Shown piece by piece: positions 48,810-61,254 of a stretch of 64,000 nt of DNA (the first letter of the stretch is position 1; the number at the start of each line of letters is the position of its first letter). The position numbers and the translations under genes were made by a program. The DNA is from Guyanagaster necrorhizus (taxonomy: Eukaryota; Basidiomycota; Agaricomycetes; Agaricales; Physalacriaceae), in the NCBI RefSeq assembly GCF_019112545.1, contig NW_025064890.1, positions 364,283 to 428,282 on the forward strand, given 5' to 3'. A model generated the notes under the pieces. The model was given only the letters and a program-made list of their open reading frames with translations. It searched no databases and had not been told where the DNA came from.

Positions 48810-51783
48810 GCGCATGGTTAGTTACCCGTAAGAACCGACGGCCTCAACGAGCCCTCGCCAATCAAACGGGGAGTAAGGATCTTCAACGTCCTTTTCTGAG
48901 TGGACTATCATTTCAACACTTGATTCCTTCGGATGCAGTTTATTTATGGCAAGGGAAAACAAGTTGATCAGGCAGGTCGAGCATGCGCGACGTTGAGTTG
49001 ATAGGAGGTTGATAGTATAGAAGGCATGTCAGTCAATGGTGGTTGTATTTTACAGGGCCTCAACGAGCCTTAAAGCGATGTTATCCAAAGTTACTCTGCG
49101 TGACTTAAAAATTTGTCTCAGGACGCGTTCGAGTACCAAGACTATTGCTCTTGAGGGTTGGCTGATCGATTGTCACCTTATCGAACGTTGTCAATGTCGA
49201 TGAGTGGCCTGCAGTTGTGCAGGATTGCCGAGTACTCCTTATGTCCGCGCTTTACAGAAGCCGCCATCTCCTTTTTTAATGATGGTATCTCGAGGCGTCT
49301 ATTCTTTTCTCTCAATGCGCGGCTCGAAACTCGCTTTCGTCTGGTTCAAGTTCAAGTTGTTAAAGGGAGAAAGGGGGGACAACATTTGTTCGATTTCAAT
49401 GCTCCGGTAACGATATAAAGTGCGTGTTCTGAATTATCAATGCCGTTGCACTACTTACGTCTGGGCTCTTGTATTCTTCTTCTTTACCAACTGTTGGCAT
49501 GTCAAATATGCCTGGTCGGTTGGACGAAATCTTCAATCCTGTGCTTCTACTGCCTTCCTTGTGATGCAGTAATTTTATCTATCTGGTGATCACTATTGAC
49601 CAACTGGAAAGATTTCAACTTGACCGGGCAAGTTCGTTCTGATCAAGCGCTGGAAGTTAAAAAGAGTCTTCCTGCTTGGTCGATGTGGGTGGTGATGCAT
49701 ATGCATGCAGCTTGTCGAACTACTTCCGAAAGAGCTTGCTATAAAATTTGACGACATTGCAGATGAAGCCAACAGCAGAAGGGGGTGGAACTGAGCCGCC
49801 GTTGTTGCTCGTGCTCCTCCTTTTCCTCCTTTTCAACTACAATCCTGCAACCGGCAAAGATAAAACTGCATCGACTCTTGACGCTCTACTTTTCCTTGCA
49901 TCTTCTGGACGTGGTCAGACGAACGTGGCCATCTTATCTGTGCTATCAATGGTGCAGAAAAATAGAGACATTTTCTGATGTGTATCTGCACGGCTTGTTC
50001 ATTCCAAATAAGTTGGAGGTCCACAAACGCGACAATGATAGAGTACTTACCAACGCCATTGACACCGACGTCGTGCTCAGTATGTCGCACAACAGATAGA
50101 TGGTATCGGACTCAGAGCACCGTGAAGAATTGGGGTTCACGGTTGCTGCCTGTATTATTACCCTTCTCTGTTGTACAGAATTTGGGGGAGCATGCTGAGG
50201 TGGGTGCTTTTGCCCGTAAGATGTGCAGAGGTTCTTGCTACTTAATCATGACAATATTTACTGTTTAGACTAATTGGTTATCCAAAACTCTGAAAATTCT
50301 TGGGCGATTCATGGATTTAAGGTCGTTGGTAGGCTCGAAGGAATCGATATCGACCACATTTGTAATATGATGACACTTACCACGTCGCACTGGAAGCGGT
50401 GCAGATGCGTAGTATTCTATATAGATACCGGCTCACTTGACAGTTAATCAGCGCCGTGAAAACACCTATAAGCTGAGGAACCCGGAGCAGATTGTCGATA
50501 AGGTTTTAAAAAGTTCTTGCAATAATTATCTCAACGGCGACCGATTCGCACTTGCTTGTCCAAACCAAAGTATCTCGCTATCTATGCAGGCTGTGCAAAA
50601 CTATGCCATGTCCGTGGCATCAGTGAAGTTATTGATCAAGTTTTGCGTGACCGGGAGGAGGTCAAGGTGTTTTCAGAGGAGGTCTGGGTTGTCCTTTGAT
50701 GTTTTCGAAATCTCTATAGCTATGCATGCTCCCTAAACCTGGAGAATTTACACGAGAACTAGCAAGGGCTCGTGCCATTTCTGGCTCTCTTTTTTAGTTC
50801 CAGACTCATGGAACACTCATGAGTGAACTATACATCTTACAAAAACTTGTATGATACATGGCTCGTTAGGTATGTTTTCCTTTTGCTCTACGATCAGTAC
50901 AGATTGTTTATGAGATGCAGAAGAAGCTCCCGAAGCTCATGTCCTTCCAATGCAAAGTTCCTGTCAAGGGGTTCCAACGCTACACCGTTAGGAAGGTAGT
51001 AAGCTTAGTCGGCCTTGCCTCGTAACATTGATATTACAACTTTTATCCACTCTAAATCTACTGTGTTCTCAGATTTCTCTGTATGTGGGTTTCCTCACAG
51101 TATTGGTATACTCTCAGATCGGCTGCCAGTGAGCACCCTGGAACTGTTTCTAGAATCACGAATATGTTGTGACTGTCATACCGGGACAAGTTCATCATTA
51201 CTTATCTACCTATGAAATCCCTGCAAACCCACTAGGGAACACTTCACAGTAGGGGGAAATCTTGCTACTTCGCTATTTTGCTCGCTAGTTACGCTCCGAC
51301 ACCTTTCAGGTTGCTTTCCTTCCCATTCTTGTCGAGTTCTATTGCCACGAGCGCCAGCTGCTGGCATGTCGAGTAAGCTTCGTTGGTTGAAAACTTCAAT
51401 CCTGTGCTCCACCAGTGCCTTTCCTTGGGATACAGCGATTACATCTATCTGATGAATGATCATCATAAGTCCAAGTTGGTCTAAGTATTGACTGAAGATT
51501 TTTTGAACGAGACACGCTCTTTCCGTGCTTTGGGAATTGGACACGTTAACCGCTATTCTCTATGTTGTATTCGCAGCACGGAAGTCGGATGTCTTGTTCT
51601 CTCGTTCAAGAGCGTTAAAAATAGTAGAAGACGATGCACGTGGGAATTGTGCTATCATTACATATCGTTCCGTACAACCACTAGCATGATCATGGACGCG
51701 TTCCTGGATACACACACTCGGTTTCCTACTTACCACTCGAAACGTTCACGATTGATCTTGGCGATATTCCTGAAAAAAATACT
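48810..51783. other. Long interval with duplicated segments and no clear gene
   Basis: Several open frames (49158-49418, 49748-49978, 50437-50736, 51488-51874) lack recognisable families. Two similar blocks in the same orientation, 49491-49595 and 51358-51463, share words such as ctggcatgtc, ttcaatcctgtgct and atctatctg. The interval looks like accumulated decayed DNA. Confidence 0.4.
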
Positions 51784-53493
51784 ATGTCTGGAGCCTCTGC
51801 TTTGGGTCCCATTGATCCCAGCTCCGTCATTGCGCTGGATCCCAGCGGTGATTCCCGTCAGGAGAAGGAGATAAAGGCGCCCTGGATAATGCGCAAGCTC
51901 GTGGGGGTAAGTTGATTGCATGTTAGTCTTGTTTGAGTCGTGTTTTCATGCTACGATCACCATGATTAGTCGATGACCGGTCGGATCGTACTATCGTCGT
52001 ACGAATCACTTCGCGCAGCTGGTACCAGTATTATATGTCTTTCGCCTTGGGGGGACTCCTCACCGCTTTCCTTGCCCTGTATACGCTTTCGGGACATCGC
52101 GGTTCACACCGTGATCGCAGCGACTGTACGTCGATCTTCTCCGTCATTCTAAGAGCACTACTGACAATATGCGCAGGGAGGTATGGCCGCCGTAGCTGCT
52201 CCGGTATGCGCGTTTACCGATGAAGTACCACGACGCACGCTAATTCTATTTCTAGGTAATGGGTCCAGTATCCGACCTCGTCGTGGGTTCGCTCGGTGAT
52301 TCCATCCTTGTTGAGATAGGAGTGCACACGGGTTTCGAGACTACCACAAAGATCGCAAATGACCTGATCATCGATAAGACACTGAAGCACATCATACCGA
52401 TACACTCAAAGATGCTTGAGACTACAAATGTAAAGTCCATCCTTATCACGCTCAAGTTCAAGCAAACAATGGAGGATGCCGCTCTTGGTTTTTTCAGGAG
52501 TAGTGTACATAAGTAAGCAATCCTCAGGATAAAGAGAGATTCTGTCATAGTCATGTTTTTTCAGGGATCCATCTCTTTTCTCCTCTGTGATAGATTACTT
52601 CTCTGTCGATAAAGGATGGTTTTCACCTTACCTTTTCGCCAGTTCGCGCCGACCTATCATTCCCCGTACGATGCAACCCGATGTTCTCTTTTGTCACGGC
52701 CCATTCCTTGAAGGTACTGTTGGATCTTCTATTTATCCGCTGTCGTACTCACCATCTTCATCCTATGTTAGGAGATTACAAAATCGGCGAGACGCTCCTG
52801 AAAGAATCAGCGTCAGTAATCATATTAACAAGCGCTCCTCTTTCGGGGGTCAAGACCATTCAAGCCGAAGAACCCTCACGTTTTTCTCTCTCAAATCTGA
52901 ATATACCTTCTTTGTCTTTGTCTAACCTTCTTTCTCGCTCTCGCAGCCCTTCTCCATCACCGGAGTCAGGAAAGGGTGCTGCTGAGGGTGAACCTACACC
53001 TCAGCTTACTCCTCTCCCGGTGCCTCCATCTCCGAGGCGCATGGTGATTGTTCTGATGGGGTTGAAGCCTCACAGGAAGCTTTGGACGACCAGCGCGCGC
53101 CCAGGAGAAAGCGTCATCAACTATATCCTTTTCAATGGCTGCCCGGCTATTGTGGTTCCCGTCAAAGTCGGCGCACCGCTCTTGGCGTGGGACGCGCTCA
53201 CCTTAGAAGAGCTATGGAAGATAGAACTTCCTCCCGAAGGAGGTGAAAGCCAGTCCGGGCAGTTCGAAGGAATTGTCAGTGTGCTCTATGAATTCTTGGA
53301 TTTGTGTGTCGATTGGAAGAGGATTATTCTGGATGAAGAAAGTTCAGACTGTGACGAAGAGGAGGGAAGGAATGTCCTCAAGGTTTCTTTGACGTTGCTA
53401 CTAGCAGCGGCCGTTAGGAGCAAGGACAGCAAGGAAGTTGTGAAGGAAGTTGACAAAGAGCGGAGTGGATTTGCTATGTGGAGAATCCCTTAA
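51784..53493 (+). CDS. Uncharacterised conserved multi-exon protein
   Basis: All exons splice in one frame. Exon 1 (51784-51906) MSGASALGPIDPSSVIALD ends KLVG. Exon 2 gives SMTGRIVLSSYESLRAAG and SIICLSPWGDSSPLSLP, then IRFRDIAVHTVIAAT. Exon 3 is GGMAAVAAP. Exon 4 is VMGPVSDLVVGSLGDSILV through MEDAALGFFRSSVH. Exon 5 is DPSLFSSVIDYFSVDKGW to LFCHGPFLEG. Exon 6 is DYKIGETLLKESASVIIL with a Ser/Pro/Leu-rich insert and MVIVLMGLKPHRKLWTTSAR, GESVINYILFNGCPAIVVPV and the ending SGFAMWRIP. Four to five GT-AG introns are all in phase, so the gene appears intact. I recognise no domain. Alternating hydrophobic strands suggest a globular fold. Function unknown. Confidence 0.7.
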
Positions 53494-54210
53494 GAGTTTT
53501 GAAGCCATTGCCAAGTGACCATTCTTACTCGTATTTTAATTTAGGAGCGTGAATATCTCTCGGGCAACACGCGATTGATTGGCCAGCAATTTGACAGAGG
53601 ACCAAAACTAGGCACAAGCAGTAGGAAATCATACCTGACTCCAGCGGAATCGTTGTTTCTCAAGTCAGTACCAATGATTTTCAGTTGTATGCGTCACATT
53701 GAATGCTTTACTCACACAATGTGTTTATATCCCATCAAAAGTATGACCAGCATCCAGCCTAAGTACCGTCAGTCTGGATACCTTCCCTAATCTATCACAA
53801 CAAATTCCAAATCGAGCCGACTCGAAAACCTGATTTTCTCCACAACCTATAACCTCCTCTCTTCAAAGCCAAGTCTGCACACGTCAAGGCCAAAAGATTA
53901 TAACGATCCAAGCCGTATGTACGATATTGATATTGATGCAAGTGGTTGTATGTATAAGTGTATATGCTAGGTTGGTTGAAAAAATATGCGCGGCGAAAGA
54001 AAAAAAATAGAACACGAAAGAAACCTCAAGGGAACACGTACAACAAGATCAAACTTGAGAGCCGGAGAAACAACAAAGATGAGTAAGTTACAGGCCCCTG
54101 GAACCAAAAAAAGCTCGCCGACGAGGTATAGTTAGGAACGAATCGACGAATGAGAAACCATAATAGATGGGAGCACATCGTTCAGTGAAAAAGTGAGTCC
54201 CAGTTGACGT
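53494..54210. other. Convergent intergenic stretch
   Basis: Lies between two convergently transcribed genes and probably holds both 3' ends. A frame at 53575-53790 has no recognised family. An A-rich tract occurs near 53999-54010. Confidence 0.4.
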
Positions 54211-57146
54211 CTAACTTCCCATAACGAAAACAACATCGTCTTCCTCCTCCTCCTCCTCGTCGTCTTCTTCTTCTTCTTCTTCTTCTTCTTCTTCTTCCAG
54301 ATCTTCAGATTCGGTTCGGTGCTCCAGCTTGTCAATGCTTATAGTGCTCTCTTTTGCTCCCGGCAACACAAACTGCTCCCACCCAATCATTCTCACACAG
54401 TTCCCAGTCGCATTCAGCTCTACCACCGAAGAAAGGGTTAGTACATCTCTCACGATCCCATCATCAGTACCACCCGTTATTTGCTTAACACGGTTGAACG
54501 AGGCAATAAGCGATATCGGTATCCATCCTTGCGCATCCATCTACAAAAACAGTGAAGTGAGAAGATGGTCGAAGGTTGGATGATACGAAATTCACCTGCC
54601 GCCGCAAAAACAAGTCCTGAGCCATATTTTGCATGCTCAGATAATATTCGAGCTGCCCAAGCAGGTACCATCTTGTATGATCCAGCGGAAATGTGATGGC
54701 TGTCACAGGCGTCGGCAACGGCGGCGCATTTGGGCTACGCGGCTGCACTGGCACACCACCCATAGGCACAGGGGTAGACAGGCCACGCATACCCGGATCC
54801 TGGTGCTGCTGATGTGGTTGCATGATACCGTTCTGATACCCATCATACCCAGGGTCGAAGTATTGCGGCTGAGGAGGCGGAGGGTACATATGTCCATGCA
54901 TAGGGTAAAATCCATCGCCGTACCCCAACCCATCACCCATGCTGTTAGCAAACTGAGGGATGAAGTGTTGCTGCTGAGGAGAGTAACCAGGCGCCTGCCC
55001 ACCACCACGCTGGAAACCTCGCCAAGCGGCCCGGCCTCTCCCTCTCCATCCTCGTCCTCTTCTCTCACCAGTAAAGTACCCTCGGTCAAAGCCATTGTTG
55101 TGGCTACCAAAGAGGCCGCCGCGCTTTGGTCGGGGGGCATACGGCAGCCGCTCTTGGATGTTCCCATTTTCACTCCAGCTGTCGCTACTCCCACTTCCAT
55201 TCATGCCGAGACCGTTTTCGTTCTCTCTCTCCCTTTGGGCTCTATCCTTTTCGCGTTCTCGTTCGTGCTCCCTTCGCAATCTTTCCTCTCTCGTCAAACG
55301 CACCGCGTATCCGCTCCCACTGGCATGACCAAACCCGAACCCAAAGTCCTTGACTGCCCAGTCCTCGTCCGTCTGATTCGTCGCATCGATCTCGACGGGC
55401 GACATTATAGAGGACTGTGTGCGATGGTGATGATGCTCGTATGTGTCTGCTGGAACCTCACCATCTGGTGCAGGTCCATGGTCGTACATCGGTCCGTTCA
55501 TTATCGGAGACGTCCTAAACTGCGGAATCTCAAGGGCAGATAACAGTGGATGGTGAGGGTATACGTCATTCCCGTCTCCATTTCCACCAAGTGCCTCAAT
55601 GCTCTTTTCCTGCGTAACCTGTTCATCTTTTAGGGAACTTGTTCCAAATTCCCACTTTTTCTCAGTGAGATCTATTATGCCTTCGTCGCTTGACCGTTTT
55701 GCGATTCCAATTGAGAACCCACTAAAAGATCTCTCTAGTCCACGTGTTATTGCACAATCGGTCGAAGGCGGAGCGGGGCTCGGCGCCTGACTGCTACCTG
55801 GCATGTCAACACTGCCGAATATCACTTTCCTCGATGGCTCGGATCCCTCGCGCCCTAGTGCGGGTCCGGCAACAGCCTCGGAATCTTCCGGTCGTGGGGG
55901 TTTTGTCGCAGCGGTGTTATTCGGTGGGCGGTCGGTCGATGCCATGCCGTTCGGGTTTTGGGTTGGATGCGACTGAGGTTCGGGTTCCGATTGTGGAAGG
56001 GGATGGAGGACTTGAGAAGGGAAGGGTTGGGGAAGTGGGTAAGGATATCCCGCATATTCTGGGGTGTGATGACCAGATCCTGAGGTATGGTAGCCGTTCC
56101 AATACAAGTATGGTTGAGGCGGCGGTGGCGGATACATGGGATATGGTGACGGCAAGGGAAGATGCTGCTGATGCGAAGGGCTGTGATGGGAATAGTATGG
56201 TGGATTGACTATAGGCTGCGATGAGAAGGAATAGGGTGAAGTCAGATTTTGTGGTTGAACTTGTGGAGACGACCGTGAGGTGCTTGCTATTTCCTCCTCC
56301 GGTAGCGGCCTCCCTCTAGGTAGTCTTGGGCTTGAGGCCTGACTCTGGATGCGGGACTGGGTCTGACTCTGGGAGCCACTTGGGGTATTTCTTACCGAAT
56401 TGGAATGTGAAGGATGTCGTGAATGAGAGTGAGACTTGGAATGAGAGGCAGCGCGGCGTGCGGCGTCGGCAGCGGCTTGCAGCTCTTCAGCAGGGATTGG
56501 GACCCATTTTGTCTTTTCACCTGCGGCGAAAAACGACAAGTAATCAGGGAAAATACACAGGTATGAATGCCAGGCCAGGCGCACTTTTTGTCGTCGACCT
56601 TGGTTCGCCAACAGTACTGATACGTCGTGTCAACTCGCCCGTCCCCGACTGCGACTCATCCTCACCTGCGAGGGTGATTCATAATGATTTATAGACACTG
56701 GTTTGAACTCAATACGTACCACTCGTTGTCGAGCTGCTCTGATTCGACGCCAATTTTCCCACCTCTGGCCAGCTGTTGCCATCGTCTATTGACGGCCGCA
56801 GTGGCATTCGAACCACAAACGGGTCGTCATGTTCCGGAAAGGTCGGTATCGATGGCTTGAGAGTTAGTGTTCGCGAAGCAGCCATCTGCTCTTTGCGGAC
56901 GTTCCAGACATTTACAACCGGCGCTTTCGCGTCAGTAATGTCGAGTGAGGGTGAGGGCGGCCGTGTCCCCAGGATAACAGAGGAGTTTGGCGTTGTCGAG
57001 TTTGAGTTGGATTTGGAGAAGGAAGTAGAGACTGTCGACGTCGACGAGGCGCTGCTTGTGGTTGCTCGTTGCACGTCGTTTGGTGAGCGAATATTTTGGG
57101 CTCTCCTGGCGAGATCGGCATAGGACAGCCTTGAAGGGGTCGCCAT
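54211..57146 (-). CDS. La-motif RNA-binding protein (LARP1/SLF1-like)
   Basis: La-related proteins bind RNA and control translation and stability of mRNAs. Start at 57146 (MATPSRLSYADLARRAQN). The N-terminal ~145 residues are Ser-rich and end SNQSSSTTSG. Introns around 56720-56520 can be joined in more than one way to EKTKWVPIPAEELQAAADAA. A long disordered region follows, rich in Ser, Pro, Gln and Gly, with an RGG-type patch (RRGRGWRGRGRAAWRGFQ, ~55060). The La motif is at the C-terminal end: DHTRWYLLGQLEYYLSMQNM, AQDLFLRRQ, then across an intron MDAQGWIPISLIASFNRV, DDGIVRDVLTLSSVVEL and RMIGWEQFVLP. The protein ends in an acidic Glu/Asp tail encoded by a TTC/TCC microsatellite. Placing the La motif at the C-terminus fits the fungal SLF1/SRO9 and LARP1 type. 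Confidence 0.88.
54240..54299. repeat. TCC/TTC microsatellite coding an acidic tail
   Basis: Runs of tcc and ttc triplets encode the Glu/Asp run near the end of the La-motif protein. Triplet periodicity keeps the frame, so length changes would alter only the tail. Confidence 0.9.
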
Positions 57147-57420
57147 GGATGTCGATAGATTGCAATTTCTTGAATCTGGGCGTACAGGAAGGAAGAGATT
57201 GTAAGAGGAGGTGACGGTCGCTGCACAAGCCGTGATTTGTGATTGTTTCCCCCGCTATTCCAAAAAAAGATGAAATACGCCCCTATTTCCAAACTTGAAC
57301 ATTATTATTTCCCATTATTTCTGAAAATGTACTGAAAGTCCTCACGCAGCTCTGGCAAGGAGACTGCTTTATCGCATATATACCGTAGAGTATATACTAC
57401 CAAAAGTAAGAAAGGTTCAT

Positions 57421-57930
57421 TTATACAGTCGTTGCACCATAGAAAGGAGGCGCTTGATATGGCGCAGAGTTGAGAACCGGCTCATAGTATCCGTATCCCA
57501 CATCTAATCAAAATAAACCGAGTTAGCGCCCACTTGGAAAGAGAGAGACTCATTACGCACATTCGTACCCTCCTGGACCATACATCTCCTCAGCCTTGAT
57601 CTTCTTGTAAATAAGCCAGAAAGCGTGCTGGATAACGGAATTCATTAGTCTCAATACAACGCACCCGACACACGACTGCACTTACAATATGACCAGGGAA
57701 TGCGCCGACGCTGTGCATACCTCAGTCAGTCCAAAAAGATAGTTGTAGATATCACTTACAGAGTCAAGAGGAAGTTGATGAGAAGGTCGGCACCACAGCC
57801 TGAGACGAAGAAAGCAGCTGCAGGCGGAAACAGAATAGCAACCTGGAAAGGCCGTAAGCTGCAATACCAACCAAGGAAGAAAAATCTTTCTGACAATAAT
57901 AAGAAGGATATCTGAGGACTTTACGGGCAT
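57421..57930 (-). CDS. PMP3: Plasma membrane proteolipid 3 (PMP3/UPF0057)
   Basis: A small two-helix membrane protein that modulates membrane potential and salt tolerance. Start at 57930 (MPVKSSDILLII). The exons join as IVAILFPPAAAFFVSGCG, ADLLINFLLTL, VGAFPGHI, HAFWLIYKKIKAEEMYG and PGGYE-YVGYGYYEPVL, ending PPFYGATTV. ILFPPxAxF, GCGADLLIN and PGHIHAFWLIYK are the family hallmarks. Four introns of 50-60 bases interrupt the ~98-codon frame. The tail after the second helix is longer than yeast Pmp3, which is common in filamentous fungi. The ATG at 57930 is preferred over the in-frame upstream ATG because it matches the family start. Confidence 0.92.
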
Positions 57931-58228
57931 CTTGAGCAAAAAAAGAGGTGAGGAGGAAGCTGAAGGAGTGGTGCTGGTACGAATAGTGTCAAGCGCCCGA
58001 TTGACGTCATGCACGTGGTGGTCCCAGACAGTGGACTTTTCACAAACGTCTTTTCACATTCCTCGTCTATAGATCCGGACAACGATATGCACGATTGTAA
58101 ATATGATGCCCCAGAAATATTTCTACAGAAAGATCGTAATATACAGCACTGAGGTCAAGTATTTGAGAAGGGGAAAACAACGAAAAAGCAAAACCACGAG
58201 ATGTAACAATAAATAACCCTATAAATAC

Positions 58229-60311
58229 TTACAAAATATTCGTTTGCGCCAGTGTCTTTACGAGAATGACTTCTTGGACTACTTGAAGCATTGAAGGTCA
58301 GCCAGAAGGCTCATACATATTGACAAGTTCCTACCTTGTGTGATGACCAAAGACGTAGATTCCGTATCCTGTGAAATTGACATACTCAGAGAGGGATCGG
58401 CCTCAAAGTACATAGACTACTCACTATTGCACACGTCAGATGCGTATGCACCTTCCTTTTCTTTGGAGTTGACTGGTTATGCATCGCCGTAAACACATCC
58501 AGCAGATCTGTTGCAAGACATTCCATCAACATCGACACCGAGAACAGAACAGCAGAAATGTTACATACACCTCGAGACATGCTTAGCATCATTCGGTCTC
58601 TCCTTATAGTTTGGCACATATTTGCGGAACTGCACGCCAGAGTCTAGATTGGACTCGAGTATATCCGTCTTGTTCAAGAACAAGATCAAGTCCACCGAGG
58701 CGAGCAGCTTATTGCTGCATATCATTTTCCACAGTTTGAATGAATCCGCCTGAAATGAACCTTCAGTACTGACATTCCTACCAATCCCACACGGATTTAC
58801 CAGCCGGTTTACAGTAGCATCTTCAGCCAAGACCTGATTGAAGGCTGTCCAATACTTCAGCTAACCAAACAATGCTATGAGGACGAATCCGTCCGAACCT
58901 GATATAGGTGCTAGAAAAATAATCGCCGTGACTAAAGACCCATGCGTTTTGTTAATATCACCGTGCCGAGGCCCGAAAGCAAACGGCGACGTACTATCGT
59001 CAAAGAACTGCGCCCACTTCGCTGTTGAAAGAGATGCGTTAACACTATTAACTCGCGACGATCCTAAAGTAATAACCTCGTTGACTTCGGCTGCCTCCAA
59101 CATCGTATATTATCCAATGCTTTCCTTCCGGGCCTGGCGGGAAAACACCTCGACCCTGAATCAACGAACGAAATCTTGATGATCATACCATACACACCTG
59201 TGTCCATTGGTATACGATGCTCCTCGGGCCCTATCGTTTTCACCCTCGCGCGTAGTATATCTTCTAAAATGCCAGTTAGTTTTGCTAGCACAAAGCTTAT
59301 GACCAAGCGACTTGCGAGATGTAGGCACATAACTCTGCTTTGATATTCTTTCGACGTCTTCTAGGAAGCTGTGGAGAACAGACCACACGGTAAGACTGCA
59401 GTACGAACCCAAGTAACTGACGGACTCACAAGCCCGGCTGGTGAACCAACGATATTTCTCTTTCTGCCAAGCGATATTGCACCTCTTTTGCCCTCCATAA
59501 TGCCTGAATATCATCCACACAAGCTTCCAATATCCGCCTATTCTGTTCGTCCTCTGTCTTATCCTGCGCAGACCGACCGGGGGAGGAATCAGCTGGTCTC
59601 CGAAGTTTCATGAATCCCATCCAGCCCGAGCCAGATCGTACTGAAACTTCGGACGCTTTGGCAGGGTGATACCGGGGAAATTCCTTCAGTTCGTCGCCAC
59701 TGACGACTGGGAGGAATAATGAACCGGATATACGCTTCGTCAAAGAGTCTTCGACTTGTTTCAAAGGCCGTAGACTGAACTGTATTCGTCGCAAGTTATC
59801 AGGTTCAGAGGAGAGAGACGTAGAGGGTGGTGGGCTTGAGGGTCTCTCAGATGATAGAAGATCTAGTATGAAGTTGACAGAACGGACGAGATTCAGATGT
59901 ATTATGGGTCGCCACAGCTCGGCCTAAGGTTGTCGGAATAAGAAATGCATTCAAATATGAGAAGCAGTCACTCACCTCAGCCTGAAAAGTTTTTGGGGCG
60001 AAACGTAGCTGGAAGTTCTTCAAGACCGTAGACTTCCCAGATTCTGCCTGGCCTGAGTCCATATTCCCAGTTAGAAAGGACACGCTCGAACTAAGCGACG
60101 TACCCAATAAAAGGAGCTTTACTCCATTCTGTTTCTTCCTCTGCTCCTTCTCAATGCTGATGGCACGGTCTATCCCATCACTGACCTTCTGGGCCTCTCG
60201 CTCCCTCTCCAAGCGCGCCAAACGTTCCTCTTCACTGGCGTCCGGTGGAATGGGCGGTGGCCAGGGATCGCCATCTGTCGAAGCACGCCCAATCGTCGCA
60301 ATACTAGGCAT
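58229..60311 (-). CDS. Divergent heterotrimeric G-protein alpha subunit
   Basis: Fungal-type G-alpha with many introns. Start at 60311 (MPSIATIGRASTDGDPW). The N-terminal helix is rich in Glu/Arg (SEEERLARLEREREAQKVSD). P-loop GQAESGKST is made across an intron (~60030). The helical domain contains an insert of roughly 80 residues (for example FPRYHPAKASEVSVRSG). Switch I is ILRARVKTIGPEEHRI (~59230). Switch II reads DVGGSRSQR (~59110), where the usual catalytic Gln of DVGGQR is Ser. Next AIIFLAPIS, LFLNKTDIL (the NKxD guanine motif), LTCAI-DTEST (the TCAT region), and the C-terminus VQEVILVKTLAQTNIL. Key residues for binding GTP are present. Loss of Gln suggests slow or absent GTP hydrolysis. 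Such divergent alphas are expanded in Agaricomycetes. Confidence 0.88.
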
Positions 60312-61254
60312 GAAGGGAAAAAGCAAAACGCGCTAAGGAGACCAAGCGAGGACCGGTCAGATCATAAGCTACATAAGCTCCCATGGTATATGATCGGCCG
60401 TTGGTAATTTGAATTGGGCTGGTTAAGGTTGCACCCGAGGTTCGGTTCTGAGTGAAACACATTCAATTGCCCGCGGCACTACCGTCTTCCACCCTCTTGT
60501 AAGGATATAAATGAATGTCGTGTAAGACACACAAGCGAGCGAGGGTCGGGTTTGGTCCGAGTCGGCGACCAAGAGCTCCCCTATTGGTCCGACCCCAGCG
60601 GGTTGAGGGCCACATGAACGCGTGTATGAAGCCCAGATAGTCCCGTAAAATGCAGCCGGGAAAAATATTGGCTTCCATTCAATCGGGGGACGGTCAGGGA
60701 CGGATTAGCAACCGAATTCTGCAGGTGCTTTGTACCTAGTGTGACTCACAAGAACGGGGCGCGCTCGACGCGTAAACTCGTGAATGACGCGCCGGTACTA
60801 ATGTGTTCCGCTAAATCAGAAAGTTTCCGTAGGTGGCGTAAATAGAGCATACCTTGTGGGACATTCGCATTGCTATGTCATATTGGGCCCCACATAGACT
60901 AATCGTTCGAGCGATTTTCGCCAGTCGGCACCGCAAGAACAGGAAGCGAGACCACATTTGTCAACTTGAAATTTTGTGGCGCATCAAATTAATTGTGATC
61001 TGTGAAACGAGCACTGTTCCAATGTTATAATAAGTATAACTGGTGTTTATCTCACTTGAGTGGTAAGAACTGGCCTAAGGCCACATATACCGCAACTTAC
61101 AGAGGCAAATATTATTGATCCGTCGACTCAGCCTCAGTCCTGCTCGGTCCCATCAAGTGGGTTTGATTTCTGTCAAAGTCTGAGTCACCGTGACATCCTT
61201 AAAAACCCACGAAAAGGTACGAATCAATAACTTCGAAACGCATCCGCACCAAGA
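60312..61254. other. Intergenic stretch between divergent genes
   Basis: Contains one small unassigned minus-strand frame (60463-60678) and otherwise nothing recognisable. It should hold the promoters of the G-alpha and the NADAR genes. Confidence 0.4.
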
